Shown here piece by piece: positions 12,565 through 24,696 of a stretch of 64,000 bases of DNA (the first letter of the stretch is position 1; each line of letters opens with the position of its first letter). This DNA is from Albugo candida (Eukaryota > Oomycota > Peronosporomycetes > Albuginales). The translations under genes were made by a program, and so were the position numbers. The stretch covers positions 1 through 64,000 of the forward strand of contig JBDOQK010000065.1 of assembly GCA_040437565.1 (NCBI GenBank), given 5' to 3'. The notes under the pieces are model-generated. The model did no database searches. It saw nothing but the letters and a program-made list of their open reading frames with translations, and was not told the DNA's origin.

Positions 12565-13060
12565 CTGGGGGACTGTTGGTGTGATTTGTGACAGATGGCG
12601 CCGGCTGACGAATGTGTCAGTTTTGCATGGATGATGAGTGCGGTTGTTACTGATGTCACTTCAGCATAGTGTAGCCAGCACGATTGCGTATGAGAAGAGG
12701 AGCTGAAAAGATATCGGAAAGGTCGAAAGGTCGGTAGTTTAACAAGATATTAATCAGTATTAAATTTTATCTCGTAGTTGACCTGTTTCTTTGTCTGACG
12801 ACAGGTTATTAGCCCAAGAGGTTCAGACAGGGGAAGTGATGACGGCTCGCAGCCGCCATCACAGAATGTCGTCTACGAGACAGTTGTCACATCTTCAGCG
12901 CGCGTGGATTTTGCCTCTGGTGCTCATGGATCGGGCGAAGCTACAATGTGATTGCGAAGATACTCGCCGCACTGGAGGATCTCCAAGACCGTCTGGGGTG
13001 AGTGGAAGTCTCTCAGGTTAGTCAGGACGAAGAAGATCGATGCAAGGTGTCATTGAAACT
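12565..13060. other. No gene recognised; leads into gag relic
   Basis: A 76-codon plus ORF (12791-13021) has no recognisable domain. It may be 5' sequence of the retrotransposon relic that follows, but this is not shown. Confidence 0.4.
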
Positions 13061-13139
13061 GGCATCTTTGGTAGTGCACTCGGACGAAATTTCGATGCGT
13101 CGCGCATGAGAGCTGGTGCGCTTTATTACACGCCGCTGA

Positions 13140-14287
13140 GGCGTGGTCATATATATGAAAGTCCGGCGCAGCCGAATTTTGCACAACACCAATACAACCT
13201 GGAAAGAGAGACGCGCATTGAGCAGCGGAACGGGGCATATAATGAGCAGTACCACCTCAAATTCCCCTGCCGCAGCCTCTGCAGATGCCGCTGTTGATGC
13301 ACCGGCAGCAAGTTCCCTAGCCCCCCAATATTGGTCAGTGTCCATGTTCATTTCGTGTACCGGACACACGTCAGCGAAAGCTTGGCATACGTTTTTTCGA
13401 TGGAAAAGAGCTGTACCAAGGACTTGGGTCTGGTTTTTCGGACTCGGGAAGAAGTTTTCTTCGACAAGTCAACCTTGCTCAGCTCGCATGTGGTTTTCAG
13501 TGGAGCGAAGAGATTAAAGCAGATCTGCTGGGACACTANNNNNNNNNNNNNNNNNNNNNNNNNNNNNNNNNNNNNNNNNNNNNNNNNNNNNNNNNNNNNN
13601 NNNNNNNNNNNNNNNNNNNNNNNNNNNNNNNNNNNNNNGCAGTACCACCTCAAATTCCCCTGCCGCAGCCTCTGCAGATGCCGCTGTTGATGCACCGGCA
13701 GCAAGTTCCCTAGCCCCCCAATATTGGTCAGTGTCCATGTTCATTTCGTGTACCGGACACACGTCAGCGAAAGCTTGGCATACGTTTTTTCGATGGAAAA
13801 GAGCTGTACCAAGGACTTGGGTCTGGTTTTTCGGACTCGGGAAGAAGTTTTCTTCGACAAGTCAACCTTGCTCAGCTCGCATGTGGTTTTCAGTGGAGCG
13901 AAGAGATTAAAGCAGATCTGCTGGGACACTATCTTAGTGGAATAGCCGAACGGTACTTCAATAAGCAACTTGAGGCATGGTGGCTTGAGAATCATACGCT
14001 TTCAGCACTCCATGAAGAGACTAGACTAGACGTTCAAGGCAACGATAACTCCAGCGTTGTCAATGAAGTTGCTGGTAAGTAGGAAGGACCCGAAGAGATC
14101 ATGGCCAGAGCACTACCTTTATTTGGTATCTGTTATTGACGCGTGTGGAGGTACCGAATCTCTTGTGCTGGACAGTGTGTTACAGTATGCTTCAAGTGAG
14201 CTGCGCACTGTTATGATGGCTAAGTATGGTCACACCCGTACTGACTATAAAATTGCCTTCCTCCCGGTGGATGGTACAGTAAACTGA
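13140..14287 (+). mobile_element. LTR-retrotransposon gag relic, split by gap
   Basis: Ignoring the duplicated gap flank, one plus frame reads RKLGIRFFDGKELYQGLGSG, then FLRQVNLAQLACGFQW, LLGHYLSGIAERYFNKQLEAW and, in another frame, DPKRSWPEHYLYLVSVIDAC followed by LVLDSVLQYASSELRTVMM. This order is characteristic of a gag-like polyprotein widespread in oomycete LTR retrotransposons (family knowledge from memory, not searched). Frame changes near 13960-14060 and a stop at 14285 show that it is dead. A 100-N gap at 13539-13638 is flanked by about 290 bp present on both sides, so the true length is shorter than drawn. Confidence 0.6.
13539..13638. other. Assembly gap, 100 N, duplicated flanks
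   Basis: About 290 bp left of the gap (about 13250-13538) recur immediately right of it (13639-13929), with no difference noticed by eye. Probable unmerged contig overlap. Confidence 0.97.
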
Positions 14288-14396
14288 TCGGGTCCTGTCG
14301 CGGCAAGCAAGTGAAAGTCGTGACCGGGGCAATTCCACCAAGTCTACTTGATGGAAGCTGATATTACGTTGACTGACACAGAGACCATAGATTTGG

Positions 14397-15120
14397 TCAA
14401 TATCCGATCCTCTGTTTGCGCTCGCTCAGGTGATGCCGCATGAATTTAAGTAACTGACGATTCATCACCTCCACCATTTTATTTTCCCACGGGCAATGCG
14501 CCGTGACGAAATGGTATCCAGCACCCAGCATTTTTTTGTGATTTCTCCATGACTTAGTTTTCGAAATGGGATTCTTCATCTGATAACCATCAGAGAACCA
14601 CACCATACCGCTTGAGCCAGTCCCCAGGAGCTGCTGGAGATCACCTCCGTGTTCGCCATTCTTGCTGGTATCAGCTCGTAGAATCCACTCATCCCATCTT
14701 TTGATACCAATACGTAACAGAATCCATGCAATCCCTTAGGCATGGTCAAGAGTCAAAGCGCAGTATTCCGTTCGGTTTGCTTGCTCGTACCGTCTCTCCC
14801 TAATGTCTTGGACACGTTTCTTTCGCCACCAAACAATGTAAGCAATTTTTGACAAACTCTTTCACATCTGACTCCATTGTCTTCCATACGACTTGTTCTG
14901 CTAGTATGCATAGTGGTGGTGTCTTACCACGATGGCCTGCTCAGCCAGCATGAACTAGGATACATAGCCTCTTTTGTAAGATAATAGCTGCATCCGGTAT
15001 CCATATACGCCTTTTTTATCAACCTATATGAATCTCTCGACATTCTTTACTATATCCCGAGAATTTAGGTGTTTGCGCGCTTTTTCCTGTAGCTCCCTGG
15101 TTTCATCCAAGAAACGCCAT
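14397..15120 (-). mobile_element. Ty3/gypsy-like integrase relic
   Basis: Read on the minus strand from about 15120 downward. A zinc-binding-like block (RLCILVHAG, stop, AGHRGKT, then WKTMESDVKEFVKNCLHCL) is the HHCC region of a retroviral-type integrase. Further on, FVTAHCPWENKMVEVMNRQLLKFMR near 14520-14440 matches the end of the gypsy integrase core. Several in-frame stops and frame changes are present. It lies on the opposite strand to the gag relic just before it, so the two are either different elements or were rearranged. Confidence 0.6.
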
Positions 15121-18060
15121 TCCAAATGTTCATTCTAGAGCGGAGAGATAACTTTGACCGTTGCTAATGCACAGCATTTCGATAATAAACGTCCCCATAT
15201 GCTCATTTCACCTGCCACATGCTCCACCGTAGGAATGTATCAGATACGATCAGAACCCCAGAAGACTGAAGAGCAGGCTGATTATTGCTTTGTGTCGTTC
15301 CACCGGTCATCGGCGGTGAAGCGTTGTTTTACGTGCCGAAGAACCACTATAGGGGGCTACAAAATCACTGGATATCTACATTATCACTAAATTTTTACGT
15401 GCAATCGCCATTTCAGAACTTGTTTTGGAAGTTTTCAAGGCGTCAATCGAAACGGTTGCAGAGAATGACACAGAATAGACTCATGTAACAGGATTCAAGC
15501 TGTGCCCCAGAGGGTTCTTTACGATCACCAGTACTATTCCTCAACACGTCATCCTCAATCAATATAGGGAATTTATCAAAAGATTCATCTAAGGGTCGCC
15601 TTCCGGTGGATGTTTGGCCCCCTCCAAATCATAAAATATCTCCGGATATCGATGGTTTATCCCAGGCCGTCTATTCGGACTAATTGCAATCGGATTCTCT
15701 CCCACAAATATGGTCAAGATATAGCAATATAGCGTTGGCCCATTCTGTATGCGAAAAGGCAAAATCAGGTTGAATGTTAGACTATCTACTTCAACAAACA
15801 GAAGTTGTTTTCGTGTACACTGACGAATCAACCATAAGAGGTTATGTTTTGGATGCGTTAGACATCATTGCTCATTCTCAAATCTTGTGTTGGAAAGAAT
15901 TGTGTGGGTCTGAATTATGATACGCGTCGAACTCAACCTGAGCGTCCTGTTGAACTTTGGAAACTGACAGGAGAAGACATCTTTTCCAGATAAACGCGGT
16001 CCCAGAAACAATCATGTAGATCAAGGAATACATCGAAGCAGTGTGTTTTGAAGAGCTGGATAACTCCACCCGACATAAAAAAAAGTTTTCTTGAGTAAGT
16101 GTTTATCTTAGCAATTGTAGTGGTGGTGTGAACCCGATAGGATAGCTCTGGTATGGTAACCCTAGGATTATGTCTCGTCGCGAATGGTTTCTTATTCTGA
16201 CGTACGAAAAGAACTCCATGCAAGGCGATTTGACTGCCCCGTTTTTCGCTTACTATGTAGTAGATCCAGAAGTGGTATAATGAGGCAAAATCCCATCGTG
16301 AGGAGCATATGAATATGATGAGAAATTACACTCTGTCATAATTAGAATTCCTACCCGAAAAGCCCAAGGAACTTCTCTGTGAGTGCGAACTTCGGGAATG
16401 CCTTCAACAGTAGATGAAACTTTCTGACTCTTTCTTTCACATCTTCAGGTTCGAATGTGTTGCGTGTCTACCGAAAAATTAGGAGCTCGGACGTCTTTTT
16501 ATTCTGGATGATTTTTAGAACGTAAAGAGCTTTGATGTCGATTCGTTACCCATCTTTTCTCTCCAGCATGCAATCTCAAGAAAAACTTTCCATATCAGGC
16601 TAAATAAAGCATAGGAAGATGGAGAAGGATTCCTCATGTGTATTACATACAAAGAGCTTGAATATTTTATCATAAGAGTTGTTGGAATGACTGTAGGCAA
16701 CACATATAGAGCTAGTCTAGTGTTGGCGAGGGCAAGAGAGCTGATTACATCATCATCTAATCTTGTTTCTATCTAGTTTTTGATTAATAGGATGGTGACC
16801 ATGCAGTCAGTATATTCTGAAAATTAGTACAATGAACAAGTGACGTTTGACTTTCGGACACCCATTTTCTAATTCACCAGCCTAGTTTGGTAAGACAGTT
16901 CCGGGCATATACATCGAGTATATCCATGACATTGACTTGTAATGCCAAATACACAACCATTGCTCTTCAAGAAAGCTAATGCGTGGCATAGAGAGAGGTA
17001 CTAAAATCTCGGCAAGTTATTTTATATTGTATATGTCTTTAAAACAAGTAGTAAGCTTTCGACTTTTGCAGACACTTCCATTACTTTCATGTCAAATAAT
17101 CGAGCATGTTCAAGCCCTGCACGTTGTTTGATAGCCTAAGAGACAATGCAACTCTACTATGGCATAAGTAATACGTAGTGCTGTCGTTTATTTTCCCTTT
17201 GGTTTTCTGTGTCTTGAGAGTATCCAAAGGTGCTTTTAAAGCTTTCACCTCGATCCCACAACGAATCGTCGATAACACATCCGTTCTTGCCAGTAATTCG
17301 TTTTGGGTGATTAAGATCCCCCAGATTTTTCCACAACATTCAAACAATTTTATTGCTATCATGTATTGTTTCACATCTTGCCCACTTCCGGAAATCTTTT
17401 GCGGCTTTATCACGAATACATGAAACACTTCAATCTAAGTCTCTTTGTTCAAGACCGTAGCAATCTGTTTGCTTCTCTGAGCATTCATCAAGTGGTGCAA
17501 ATCTCTTTCCGCTGCTGTGGAGATTTTATTTTTCAGCCTGGGGCAAAAGCCTCAATAGATTTTTCTTGTCCTAAATATTTATAACTCAGATGCTAAAGCC
17601 AAGGGGTTCCTAATGGTAGCCAAGTTTAAAATGTTTTTGATGCCACTCGATGCTGAATTATCGTCACACCACGTCATTTCGGCAGTGTATGTATCAAATC
17701 ATCTTAAACTGCAAAATTCCCTGTCACACATGCCGATTCAGTGACCAGCCCGATGCAATTCATGAGAGGTATTTCATAGGCACTTAAATAAACGGGATCG
17801 AGGTATGATATGTCCATCTCAGCCACATGATGTCCCCAAGCCAAGAATGCAAGAAGCAAGAAAAATCGAATAGATACAGAAATACGGTCCAACTTTCCCA
17901 ATACCGTTTGTAGTAAAGCGATCACCTTCTACGGTCACCTTCTACGGTATCATTGCTTCTTATTAGTATTGATTGTCAAAGATTTCATTACACTGTTTAT
18001 CTGGTTTTTTAACTACCTTCCTTATCCTATCATGAGTCCCTGACCGTGTGAATATCACTT
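15121..18060. other. Unassigned, retroelement-like debris
   Basis: Many short ORFs on both strands, none above 115 codons and none recognised. Position next to the integrase relic suggests more decayed pol sequence, but I cannot show it. A 13-bp perfect tandem duplication (unit tcaccttctacgg) is at 17922-17947. Confidence 0.4.
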
Positions 18061-18106
18061 AAGTCTGACTTCAAACCTAGGGAGGCAGATATTTTCCAAG
18101 CTTATT

Positions 18107-18206
18107 NNNNNNNNNNNNNNNNNNNNNNNNNNNNNNNNNNNNNNNNNNNNNNNNNNNNNNNNNNNNNNNNNNNNNNNNNNNNNNNNNNNNNNNNNNNNNN
18201 NNNNNN
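18107..18206. other. Assembly gap, 100 N
   Basis: The gap truncates a tRNA-like sequence whose right part begins at 18207. Confidence 0.99.
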
Positions 18207-18265
18207 GAACTAACGACCTCCGGCAGGGGGTCCGTGCGCTCAAGTGGTTAACCGACTGAGCTGGG
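18207..18265 (-). repeat. tRNA-like fragment (SINE-related), cut by gap
   Basis: On the minus strand this reads AGCTCAGTCGGTTAACCACT, an excellent tRNA A-box/D-arm. It continues to GGTCGTTAGTTC, the start of a B-box, where the gap cuts it. It is too incomplete to call a functional tRNA. The second tRNA-like unit on the opposite strand 20 bp away makes a SINE origin or a tRNA-pseudogene pair likely. Confidence 0.55.
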
Positions 18266-18278
18266 TATGTTAGACCCC

Positions 18279-18350
18279 GTCGGGGGGCCTAGCGGTTAGC
18301 ACACATCTGTTCCGACCGTGTTTACCCCGGTTCGAATCCCGGCGGTGGCA
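18279..18350 (+). repeat. tRNA-like unit, probable tRNA-derived SINE or tRNA pseudogene
   Basis: A 72-bp stretch contains an A-box (TAGCGGTTAGCACA) and a B-box (GGTTCGAATCC) and ends GGTGGCA. The T-arm pairing is off by one base and no clean 7-bp acceptor stem forms with the 5' end, so I do not call a functional tRNA. A 14-bp direct repeat, ctgagctgggtatg, sits at 18256-18269 and again at 18587-18600, bracketing the unit and its 3' sequence. Confidence 0.5.
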
Positions 18351-18609
18351 AAAGGGCTGCGATGGGGCCCCTCGGCGGAGGCAAATCTCCACGTAAATAT
18401 CAACCTACTCAATGAAGTTATGGACGTGTCAAGACCGCTGGCAACTATACCAGAAAATAACTGTACAGGAGTTGGACCGGGCTCTTCATAGCGTCACATA
18501 CTAGTTATTAGAATAGAGTAGATAACCACCAAACTGTAGTAACAGAAAAGTGTCTAAATAAAAGTGCTACGGGCGAACACCCTTAACTGAGCTGGGTATG
18601 CACCCCACA

Positions 18610-19850
18610 TTACTTCTTATTAGAAAGAATGAGACAAATCAGACAGAACGTACCGTAAACTCCAGTGCCTACTACCCCGCGAGAGACTACACCATAATTC
18701 TGCATAAGTGCAGCTGGGCTCTCTTCCGTTGAAAAATTATTGAGCACATTCTTCCTAATCAAGCTACCAACCTGTTGATTTACTTCTGGTTTCAAATATA
18801 GATTTTTTGTGAATATCTAGCGAAGATGACAGTACGAGTGCGTCGCTCATCCAACGGATCTTTTCTTAAAGCGAAAATTCAAAGTAGTATGCCTAAGAGT
18901 TTATTTCTGCTCGTGCACTTTAGTAGTCTTCGAAATCTCTAAAAATACTAATTGCTAGTACTGGCAATCGAGATTGATATGAAACTCGATTGAATAAAAA
19001 TGAGTTTATTTGCAATTGTTAGCCTCATCACAAAGAATGAAGAAAGAAACGCACGCTCGTCGTCTGGTAAGGCGAACGTTTTCGTCTCCGAATATGCTGC
19101 ATGCATTAAAAGTATGCCACTTGTACGTATACAAATGGAGTGCATTGAAATGTACATTTTGGGTTTGGAAGGGAATATGTTCCCATTTTCCGGAACATTT
19201 GAATTTGTTTTGATTTTCCGTCTGTATTCAGCAAATCGATCCTCACACATTTTATTTGCAATATTCCCGGAAGAAGATTTACGATGAGCGAGATTTATTA
19301 CGCATTCCTTCTTAAAATCTTGACGTCGGTGTTGAATCAGCTTTGATGCCCCACAGGAATTTTTTTGTGGAGCTTCACTTCGTGCCTCTGGTAAAGTTCA
19401 TGAACTCTGGAATCTTCCGCATTCGGATGATGAGCATGTAGTACAAAAATGAAGAACGGAAACTTTGGATCGACCATGAGCGTTGTTGTGCTGGAAAATT
19501 GAAAAGTAGACAGCTTGCAAAGTAAAATGCTGTAGCAAATATAGAACGATCCTACCTTTTGTACACTAATAGCGTAATAAAAAACCTTTTACTCGCCAGA
19601 AGTATTAGTCGTGAGGTTCTGCTCGGACTTGCTAGAATGGCGTTGCGTGTATAGCATCAAACCTATATCTTGCTTGAGGGAAATAAACATCGAAGTGGTA
19701 CGCCATTCTGAAGGTAGAGCGAAAATGATCTTGTTCCGCGGCAAATCGGCATCATCGTGCATCATCGGAGTTACATGAGCTTATGGCAATAAAACCCACC
19801 ACATATTCGGAAGAAGAGAGGTATGTTTTTTGGAGGGTGGTGTCAGTCAA
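18610..19850. other. No gene recognised
   Basis: Short ORFs only, for example 18795-18610 minus (61 codons, with a hydrophobic end) and 19000-19287 plus. None is supported by domains or splice structure. Confidence 0.45.
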
Positions 19851-22800
19851 ATGCATCACGTACTGCTGGCATCCTGGACCATCATCCGCTAACACTCTTG
19901 ACCCCACAAAGCCTTGACGAGTTTCCATTGTACTACGAAATAACGCTCCACTTTACGACTCTGTGAAGATCTTGAGTGAGTGACACCAATTCTTGAACCA
20001 ATTTGAAACCGCGGACTTGGACACTTGTCATTTCTGTGTGTACAATGTTTCGATGCCACCACTTTGTACCTCTGACGCATTAGCTCTCGAGTAAGTAGTA
20101 CATTTGTAATGCAGCTCAATTTTTTTCACGCAACATGTGACATCGCGCGTTATTGTTTGATTCAAATTGCAAAAAGAATGCAATCGACACAATTACATAA
20201 GACGGATTGGATTCAAATTCGTTGGGGAATGCGATAAGTTTACAACAATGTGCCAATGTACCTCGAGATACCACGAACAGAGGAAGGAACGCGTCATAAA
20301 GAGTCTGACATCATTTTGGCAAAAATCCCACTCACACTGTTTGACTCAGGAGTGCTCTCTTGTAGTAAAGCATATGTGGGTGATAGCTTTTCAGGCACAT
20401 GTTGTCCGGTTTCAAAATCCAATCCCCAAGGTTTGAACTCGTAGCGTGCTCCTACGCTTTTGCTTTTGCAGGAGATAAACTACACAATTTCAGCGGTGTC
20501 AGAATCTTCACCCTTCGGATCAAGATGGACAGACATATCCATCACAAAGTTCTTTATTGTTATCTGATGCTGTTCAATTCGCGCTGTATTATTCTCTGCA
20601 TGAAACAGACGCATTATCGTTGGAATAGCAAGTTTGAGTCGCCTTTGTGGAAAGCCGATAGACGAACCCATAGACTGATCCACCGCAATTTCCAAATGTT
20701 TTTTCACTATATTTCGGTGAATCGTCTATTCTTTGATCGCTACCTTCATCCAGCACTGTCTCTTCTTTGTTGTATTTGATCCTATAACGACTGCAATGCT
20801 CCATTCGATTCGCCATATTCCAAGTTTGTGCAATAAAATCTGCATCAGTATCGTTTGTCAGTTGTATCACGCGTTCTTCGTATCATTTTACCGCAGCCCC
20901 GTCCTACAAGTATGGTGGGAATATTCCCACAAACTCTACAATCGCAGGCTTATTCAGCCCTTCCGCGAGCGGACGCTTCTTCTGATCATCTTTGTACACC
21001 ATAATCTCTTTCTTCTCAAATATCAAAAAACCATCGAGATTCAAGGTCCGAATGTATTTGAGCCCAATCCATGCCACCGATTCAAGTTTGTGACAGTCCA
21101 CAGTGAATGATCTGACTTGTACCGATCATTAGTCACTAATTCGACAGATAAGGTCGTAAGGAGGAACAGTGTAATAGACTGATTTTGTTTGAATCGAAGA
21201 CGTTAGGCTTTTCATCGGTTCGATGGGGTAAGCATCGTTGGTGTCANNNNNNNNNNNNNNNNNNNNNNNNNNNNNNNNNNNNNNNNNNNNNNNNNNNNNN
21301 NNNNNNNNNNNNNNNNNNNNNNNNNNNNNNNNNNNNNNNNNNNNNNGTATCACGCGTTCTTCGTATCATTTTACCGCAGCCCCGTCCTACAAGTATGGTG
21401 GGAATATTCCCAGAAGCTCTACAATCGCAGGCTTATTCAGCCCTTCCGCGAGCGGACGCTTCTTCTGATCATCTTTGTACACCATAATCTCTTTCTTCTC
21501 AAATATCAAAAAACCATCGAGATTCAAGGTCCGAATGTATTTGAGCCCAATCCATGCCACCGATTCAAGTTTGTGACAGTCCACAGTGAATGATCTGACT
21601 TGTACCGATCATTAGTCACTAATTCGACAGATAAGGTCGTAAGGAGGAACAGTGTAATAGACTGATTTTGTTTGAATCGAAGACGTTAGGCTTTTCATCG
21701 GTTCGATGGGGTAAGCATCGTTGGTGTCACGCATCAGCGATGACAAGAATTTGTCATGTCTCACAAATTTGGTCGGTTCTCGAGGTTTACTTGAGAGAAT
21801 CCATTCTCTTGCCCTAATATACTTTCGTTTATCGTCGGCAACAAGGATGTCAATAACGTCACCATTTTGTAGTTGCAGTGATTTTGCAGCAGTATCTCGA
21901 GTGTCCTCAGAGTCGAGTACTCGACAGACGTATAGAATCTGTCGAGCGGATTGCTCTTCAGTATGCTTTGTAATACGATTCTTCGTATCAGCCAAATTTC
22001 TTGTAAGGGAGAAGCCAAGCGAGAATGGAATATTATCTGCGCCATACTGAGTCGCATTCGGCCATTCGGGAATAGCATCTAAAACGATCGCCGAAACCTT
22101 TTCGATAATCCTATTCGCATGCTTCACAGAATTGCTATTGTCGACAGGATCTTCGGAATCGTAAGCCTAGCGGAAGACAATGAACAGCATTTCTCACATG
22201 ACTCATCCTCGCAAATGTCGAAGCTGGAGCTGAGGTTGAATAGAGTATCTTGGTTTTGAGAGTTCTGAATAGCGGTCCAAGAAAGTAAGAGGCACAAAGC
22301 AAACGTCGAGGCGCGCTCTTGAAGTGGAAACACGATGCTAGTGATGGTTATTGACACTTCCACGTTTCAACACCACATCTTCAGCAAAAGAATGCCATCG
22401 AGACGATATCGAAAAGCAATTTGAGCCTACTTTTATCGGTTGATTGTCGAGTGCAGCTTGACGGTTTGATCCAGTAAGTCATCTCCATATGACCCTGACT
22501 CGTAAGAATTGATTTCGGGTGCAGCATTCAGCCCAGTCGGTTGGGCGTTGGAGGCCATACTGTTCTGACCAGGAGTATTCCCATATGTGTTACTGCCAAA
22601 GCTAGTGAACGCGGACGAAGCGGTACTTCCATGTGCACTTAATTTGAAACCAAAATCCAGAGTACTCGTACTCAGTTCAAAAGCTGATCCGCTGCCTTGT
22701 CCGAAACTGGCGGTGCCAAATCCCGAGCCAAAAGATCACGCTTTTCTACCTGAGCCACCTAAAATTTTAGAATTGCCAAATATTCAGTCGGATTCGTATT

Positions 22801-23200
22801 CGTATCCGTTGAACGGAACAGAACTCCAGACTTTGTGCCATTGAACAAGTTTTTTGTATTGTTTTTCGTCGCATTTGATTGACAGCCAAACCCTCAAAAG
22901 CTGTATTCGCTGGACCATACATTCACGATCTGCTTGTAAGAGGCGGTGCCGAGCCGAAAGGAGACGGTTGGGAAGCATCGATAGCGATAGATGTCTTTGT
23001 AATTAGAGGTTTGGCAGCATTATTTGCTTTAAACTTGAAAGCTGTGTTTCATGTCGTATTGCCAACAGGAGAATCGGAAGGGGGATTTATTGGTCGAACT
23101 CGTTGCTTCAAACTCATTTACAGAAGCTCCGCAAAAGAATCCAGTATTGTATCTGGAAGCAGGTGTCAACTTGTTGCGAAAGGACTTAGTGTCATATTTG
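19850..23200 (-). pseudogene. NUP98-NUP96-type pseudogene copy B, 3' part
   Basis: Minus strand. The FG-like tail is at about 23200-22450. A middle segment at 22127-21612 is open for 171 codons (contains LQNGDVIDILVADDKR). It runs into SVYYTVPPYDLICRISD, then a stop, then FTVDCHKLESVAWIGLKYIR, LNLDGFLIFEKKEIMVYKDD and GLNKPAIVEFVGIFP, which together read as an S59 nucleoporin autoproteolytic domain. The cleavage-site triad appears as HCS (in MEHCSRYRI) instead of HFS. Further on are NUP96-like remnants near 19889-20119 that also occur in copy A. Stops break the frame several times. The gap at 21247-21346 duplicates about 380 bp of the S59 part. Confidence 0.75.
21247..21346. other. Assembly gap, 100 N, duplicated flanks
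   Basis: About 380 bp (20869-21246) recur at 21347-21727, with a small difference at cacaaactc versus cagaagctc. Probable unmerged haplotype or contig ends. Confidence 0.97.
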
Positions 23201-23299
23201 GAAATAATTGGTGTGATATCAGTAATTCTGAACAGTTAATTGTCAGAGTGAAGATGATTGGTAAAATGTACATCCTAAAGGCTCATAACCTGAGAGTTT

Positions 23300-24000
23300 T
23301 TGTGCTTGTTCATCAGACAGATTACGAATTCCTTGGTCCGATTTATAGTGATACTTCACGAAAACCACTTCTCCATTTTCATTCACAATTTTAAACGTGT
23401 TGCTTCCATACCCATTCATAAACCGATAGCCGTCGGGAATACCACGACCAGAGAACAAAATCGTCTGTTGTTGCAACGATTCTGGAGTAAAGACAGAAAA
23501 TCCCAAAACAAATTATTGTCGCGCAAATGTGTCTGTGGATTTCGTTTCAAGGCGTGAATAAACGATGGAAACAGAATCGGGTCACGAATAAAGAACACTG
23601 GAGTATTATTGCCAACCAAGTCCCAATTGCCTTCCTCGGAATAGAATTTAACGGCAAAACCACGCACATCTCGGACAGTGTCGGGAGATCCTGATTCTAG
23701 TGCCACTTGAGAAAAGCGCACTGCAATTGGTGTCCGTTTGCCGACTTTCGAAAACATATTCGCCTTACAGTATTTTCGAATTGCATCGCTTGTGACCTCG
23801 AAATATCCAAATGCACCAGCCCCTTTTGCATGCACGACTCTTTCGGGTACTCGCTCGCGATCGAAATGCGCCAACGTATCCAAGAGTGCAAAATCTTCAA
23901 GTAGAATAGGACCTCTTGGTCCAGCGGTGACGGAAGCCGTGAGCCCATTTCGGGGTACCGGCTGGCCGTTGCTCGTCGTTAGCGTTGGCGGCGTCATGTA
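23300..24000 (-). pseudogene. Catalase 5'-half pseudogene
   Basis: From an ATG at about 23995 ([18 protein letters not shown]) the minus strand encodes a typical heme catalase N-terminal half: [20 protein letters not shown] with the distal heme histidine, then [27 protein letters not shown] with the conserved Asn, and [20 protein letters not shown]. After DFLSL a 1-bp loss shifts the frame. The other frame continues [25 protein letters not shown] and [12 protein letters not shown], and similarity stops after about residue 240 of an expected 480-500. The proximal heme tyrosine region is absent. The fragment and its 5' flank sit inside NUP98 pseudogene copy B. It cannot encode an active enzyme. 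The family call is very secure. Confidence 0.9.
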
Positions 24001-24344
24001 TGCTATAGTGTAGCAATTGAAAAATGGCCGGACAACCTGACCGCTACCAGATATCTCAAAACTGCGACATTTCTGTTTTCTTATTAAAGAGAATCTTCCT
24101 GGCGACTGAAGCCACAAATGTCTCATTAGTGCGATGGAAAGAAACTGAAGTTCTCGACGTTTGGGTAACCGGAAGCCCTTTTACGATCGAAATGACTTGT
24201 CAGCTAACAACGCCGAGCAACATGTCACAAAGAAGCATAGATTTTATTGAGTATGCTACCCTTTTAAAATACGCGATATGTGGGGAATCTATAATGTGAG
24301 CTCATTTACGCTGTCGATGTTGCGTCTCAATGTACTCACTGAGA

Positions 24345-24444
24345 NNNNNNNNNNNNNNNNNNNNNNNNNNNNNNNNNNNNNNNNNNNNNNNNNNNNNNNN
24401 NNNNNNNNNNNNNNNNNNNNNNNNNNNNNNNNNNNNNNNNNNNN
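24345..24444. other. Assembly gap, 100 N
   Basis: The right flank (24445-24590) repeats catalase sequence already present at 23732-23877. Confidence 0.98.
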
Positions 24445-24696
24445 CCGTTTGCCGACTTTCGAAAACATATTCGCCTTACAGTATTTTCGAATTGCATCGC
24501 TTGTGACCTCGAAATATCCAAATGCACCAGCCCCTTTTGCATGCACGACTCTTTCGGGTACTCGCTCGCGATCGAAATGCGCCAACGCTAACGACGAGCA
24601 ACGGCCAGCCGATACCCTGAAATGGGCTCACGGCTTCCGTCACCGCTGGACCAAGAGGTCCTATTCTACTTGAAGATTTTGCACTCTTGGATACGT
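24445..24696 (-). pseudogene. Second catalase fragment with in-place inversion
   Basis: Positions 24445-24590 match 23732-23877 (minus-sense catalase). From about 24583 the sequence switches to the reverse complement of about 23872-23986, giving catalase sense on the plus strand (AACGACGAGCAACGGCCAGC to GGATACGTT), with two base differences. The switch happens at cgccaacg, which in the first copy is present as an inverted pair (cgccaacg at about 23869-23876 and cgttggcg at about 23983-23990). After GGATACGTT the NUP98 FG sequence resumes. A true rearrangement and a misassembly are both possible. Confidence 0.75.

Noticed and set aside
15810-15960. Plus-strand peptide VYTDESTIRGYVLDALDI as an RNase H or DDE transposase piece
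   Set aside because: Only one short motif, with no neighbouring conserved block on the same strand.
17704-17925. 73-codon minus ORF with a very hydrophobic start (RFFLLLAFLAWGHH), like a secreted peptide
   Set aside because: It starts only with GTG. No ATG precedes the hydrophobic core, and a 13-bp tandem duplication lies at its start.
18279-18350. Functional tRNA gene
   Set aside because: T-arm pairing is shifted by one base and no 7-bp acceptor stem forms. Treated as SINE-like instead.
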